The notes under the pieces: generated by a model
What the model saw: only the letters and a program-made list of their open reading frames with translations
Database searches by the model: none
Told to the model about the DNA's origin: nothing
In this document: piece by piece, positions 62,775-64,000 of the stretch
Numbering within the stretch: position 1 is the first letter of the stretch
Layout of the letters: each line of letters begins with the position of its first letter
Position numbers and translations under genes: made by a program
Assembly: GCA_030041475.1 (NCBI GenBank)
Contig: JASHNU010000089.1
Span: 1-64,000, forward strand
DNA length: 64,000 nt
Source of the DNA: Candidatus Sulfotelmatobacter sp.
Lineage (GTDB): Bacteria; Acidobacteriota; Terriglobia; Terriglobales; Acidobacteriaceae
Direction: 5' to 3'

Positions 62775-63983
62775 ATGCCAACGGTTACTGCCACAAAAAA
62801 GAAAACGGTGCGGATTAACGGCTGCGTTGCGTCGGCACAGGCGGCCAAGTACGCCGATGTGGACGTCATCGCCGCCTATCCCATCCGGCCTTATACCGCG
62901 ACCATGATGGCGCTGGCGCAGATGGTCGCCAATGGTGAACTCGACGCCGAGTACATCGTGGCCGACAGCGAGCACTCGCAACTGAGCATCGCGCACGGCG
63001 CCTCGTCAAGCGGCGCCCGAGTCTTCACCGGCAGCTCAGGCGTGGGCGTGCAGTTTGCTTACGAACTGTATTCGCCAATTTCCGGCAGCCGCATGCCCGT
63101 CCAGATGATGATTGCCGACCGGACGCTCGACCCTCCCGGCGATTTCGGCTCCGAGCATACCGACGCGCTTTCCACGCGGGACATGGGCTGGCTCATGGGC
63201 TGGGCCTGTGACGCGCAGGAAGCATTCGACAATCATCTCATTGCCTATCGCATCGGCGAGGACCGGCGCGTGCTTTTACCCCAGATGGTCTGCCAGGACG
63301 GTTTCTTCGTGTCGCACATCACCAGCGACGTAGAACTGCCCGACTCGAGCCAGGTACGAGAATTCTTGCCGCCCTACAAACATCCTTATCCGCTTGATCC
63401 GCGGCATCCGGTATCGCACGGCCCGCAGATCATGCCGGAGCAGGGTCCGCCGCTGCAACTTGAGCGGGCGCGCGCCATGGAAGGTTCAATGGCTGTAATC
63501 GAAGAAGTGCATAAGGAATTCGGCGAGATTTTCGGACGCCATTATGATCCGTGGCTCGAAGAGTACAAGACCGACGATGCCGAAGTCGTTTTCTTCCTGC
63601 AGGGCGGGCACGGAGTCACGGCGCGGTTCGCGATCCAGCACATGCGCGAAAAAGGATTGAAGGTCGGCATGGTGCGGCTGCGTACCATCCGTCCGTATCC
63701 CACCGACCGGGTATGTGAAGTTCTGAGCAAGTTCAAAGTGGTCGGCGTGATCGAAACCAACATGGGACTTGGCAGCCCCAGCAGCGGAGGCGTCCTCTAC
63801 GCCGACGCCTGCGCCGCACTTTACGAGGCTCCAGAACGGCCGCTCGTGATCTCGTTCATGGCCGGCATGGGTGGAGAAGCGATCGTGCTGAAAGAGTTTT
63901 ACTGGATGACCGAAAAGATGATTCAGGCCCAGAAGCGTGGAAAAATCGAAAAGCGCACGCATTGGGTGGGATTCGAAGAATAG
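62775..63983 (+). CDS. 2-oxoacid oxidoreductase alpha subunit, oxalate-oxidoreductase-like
   Basis: A 402-residue alpha subunit starting MPTVTATKKKTVRING behind GGAG. It has the pyrimidine-side TDP fold with ASAQAAKYADVDVIAAYPIRPYT, SEHSQLSIAHGASSSGARVFTGSSGVGVQ, MMIADRTLDPPGDFGSEHTD and a C-terminal MVRLRTIRPYPTDRV domain. The substrate-site position that is Thr in pyruvate oxidoreductase (YPITP) is Arg38 (YPIRP). Arg116, Asp119 and Phe124 follow at the spacing I recall for R31, R109, D112 and F117 of Moorella oxalate oxidoreductase. The enzyme would split oxalate to two CO2 and pass electrons to the upstream subunit. The TDP-binding beta subunit must lie just beyond the window. Confidence 0.85.
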   Translation: MPTVTATKKKTVRINGCVASAQAAKYADVDVIAAYPIRPYTATMMALAQMVANGELDAEYIVADSEHSQLSIAHGASSSGARVFTGSSGVGVQFAYELYSPISGSRMPVQMMIADRTLDPPGDFGSEHTDALSTRDMGWLMGWACDAQEAFDNHLIAYRIGEDRRVLLPQMVCQDGFFVSHITSDVELPDSSQVREFLPPYKHPYPLDPRHPVSHGPQIMPEQGPPLQLERARAMEGSMAVIEEVHKEFGEIFGRHYDPWLEEYKTDDAEVVFFLQGGHGVTARFAIQHMREKGLKVGMVRLRTIRPYPTDRVCEVLSKFKVVGVIETNMGLGSPSSGGVLYADACAALYEAPERPLVISFMAGMGGEAIVLKEFYWMTEKMIQAQKRGKIEKRTHWVGFEE

Positions 63984-63987
63984 GAAC

Positions 63988-64000
63988 AGGAGAAACGGAT
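63988..64000 (+). promoter_or_regulatory. Ribosome binding site and first bases of the next gene
   Basis: AGGAG (63988-63992) lies six bases before AT at 63999-64000, which is most likely the start of an ATG cut by the window edge. The spacing after the alpha-subunit stop (five bases) suggests the next gene is the TDP-binding beta subunit of the same enzyme. Confidence 0.6.

Noticed and set aside
1-64000. CRISPR array, transposase, integrase, tRNA or rRNA
   Set aside because: I looked for regular spaced repeats, DDE or recombinase motifs, and tRNA-like sequences, and saw none; the short repeats listed are too few and too irregular.

Overview
The window is a single GC-rich (roughly 60 percent) bacterial chromosome segment. 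It looks like a soil Acidobacteriota, most like the Terriglobia/Koribacter type. The evidence is the gene style: a subtilase with VWG repeats, a sigma-54 activator ending in PilZ, many secreted proteins of unknown role, GT39/GT87-like membrane glycosyltransferases, and an aa3-type oxidase beside a monoheme cytochrome-porin. This placement is inferred from gene content only. I saw no rRNA, tRNA, CRISPR array, insertion sequence or prophage.

Layout. 0.1-5.1 kb: ruvC, a 6-phosphofructokinase with the pyrophosphate-type signature, and two membrane glycosyltransferase-like proteins. 5.1-6.9 kb: an esterase and a VKOR/thioredoxin pair for disulfide formation. 6.9-17.4 kb: one tightly packed minus-strand operon of eight genes (HAD-like/fatty acyl reductase, second reductase, polysaccharide pyruvyl transferase, two acyl-AMP ligases, crotonase, acyl carrier protein, lipid kinase), which reads as an unassigned lipid or glycolipid pathway. 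17.5-21.1 kb: membrane protein, MBL-fold hydrolase, and a lipase-fold protein that has apparently lost its catalytic residues.

21.1-31.1 kb: a minus-strand respiratory cluster. In transcription order it holds a Cyc2-like cytochrome-porin, diheme cytochrome c, cupredoxin-like protein, a STAS protein, coxB, coxA, two coxC, coxD, a small CxxC protein and heme o synthase. The order closely parallels the rus (iron oxidation) operon of Acidithiobacillus. 31.5-45.8 kb: a coupled pair of secreted SH3-like proteins, a PAS/sigma-54/PilZ regulator divergent from a membrane/HD-GYP/GAF/GGDEF protein, a Dpp-type ABC transporter, a subtilase, and a stand-alone copy of the membrane domain found on the GGDEF protein.

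45.9-54.8 kb: a TPR membrane glycosyltransferase-like protein, an orphan PstS-like protein, small secreted proteins, a large surface protein and an OprP-like porin. 55.4-64 kb: a plus-strand catabolic locus with alanine/serine-glyoxylate aminotransferase, AAE3/Pcs60-type (oxalyl-CoA-synthetase-like) ligase, ketopantoate-reductase-family protein, FadR-type regulator with a clear operator, and a multi-subunit 2-oxoacid oxidoreductase. Its alpha subunit carries the residues I associate with oxalate oxidoreductase rather than pyruvate oxidoreductase. The window ends just as the next subunit begins.

The most interesting systems are the probable NAD(P)-linked oxalate/glyoxylate locus, the Cyc2-like respiratory cluster, the lipid operon, and the shared membrane sensory domain.
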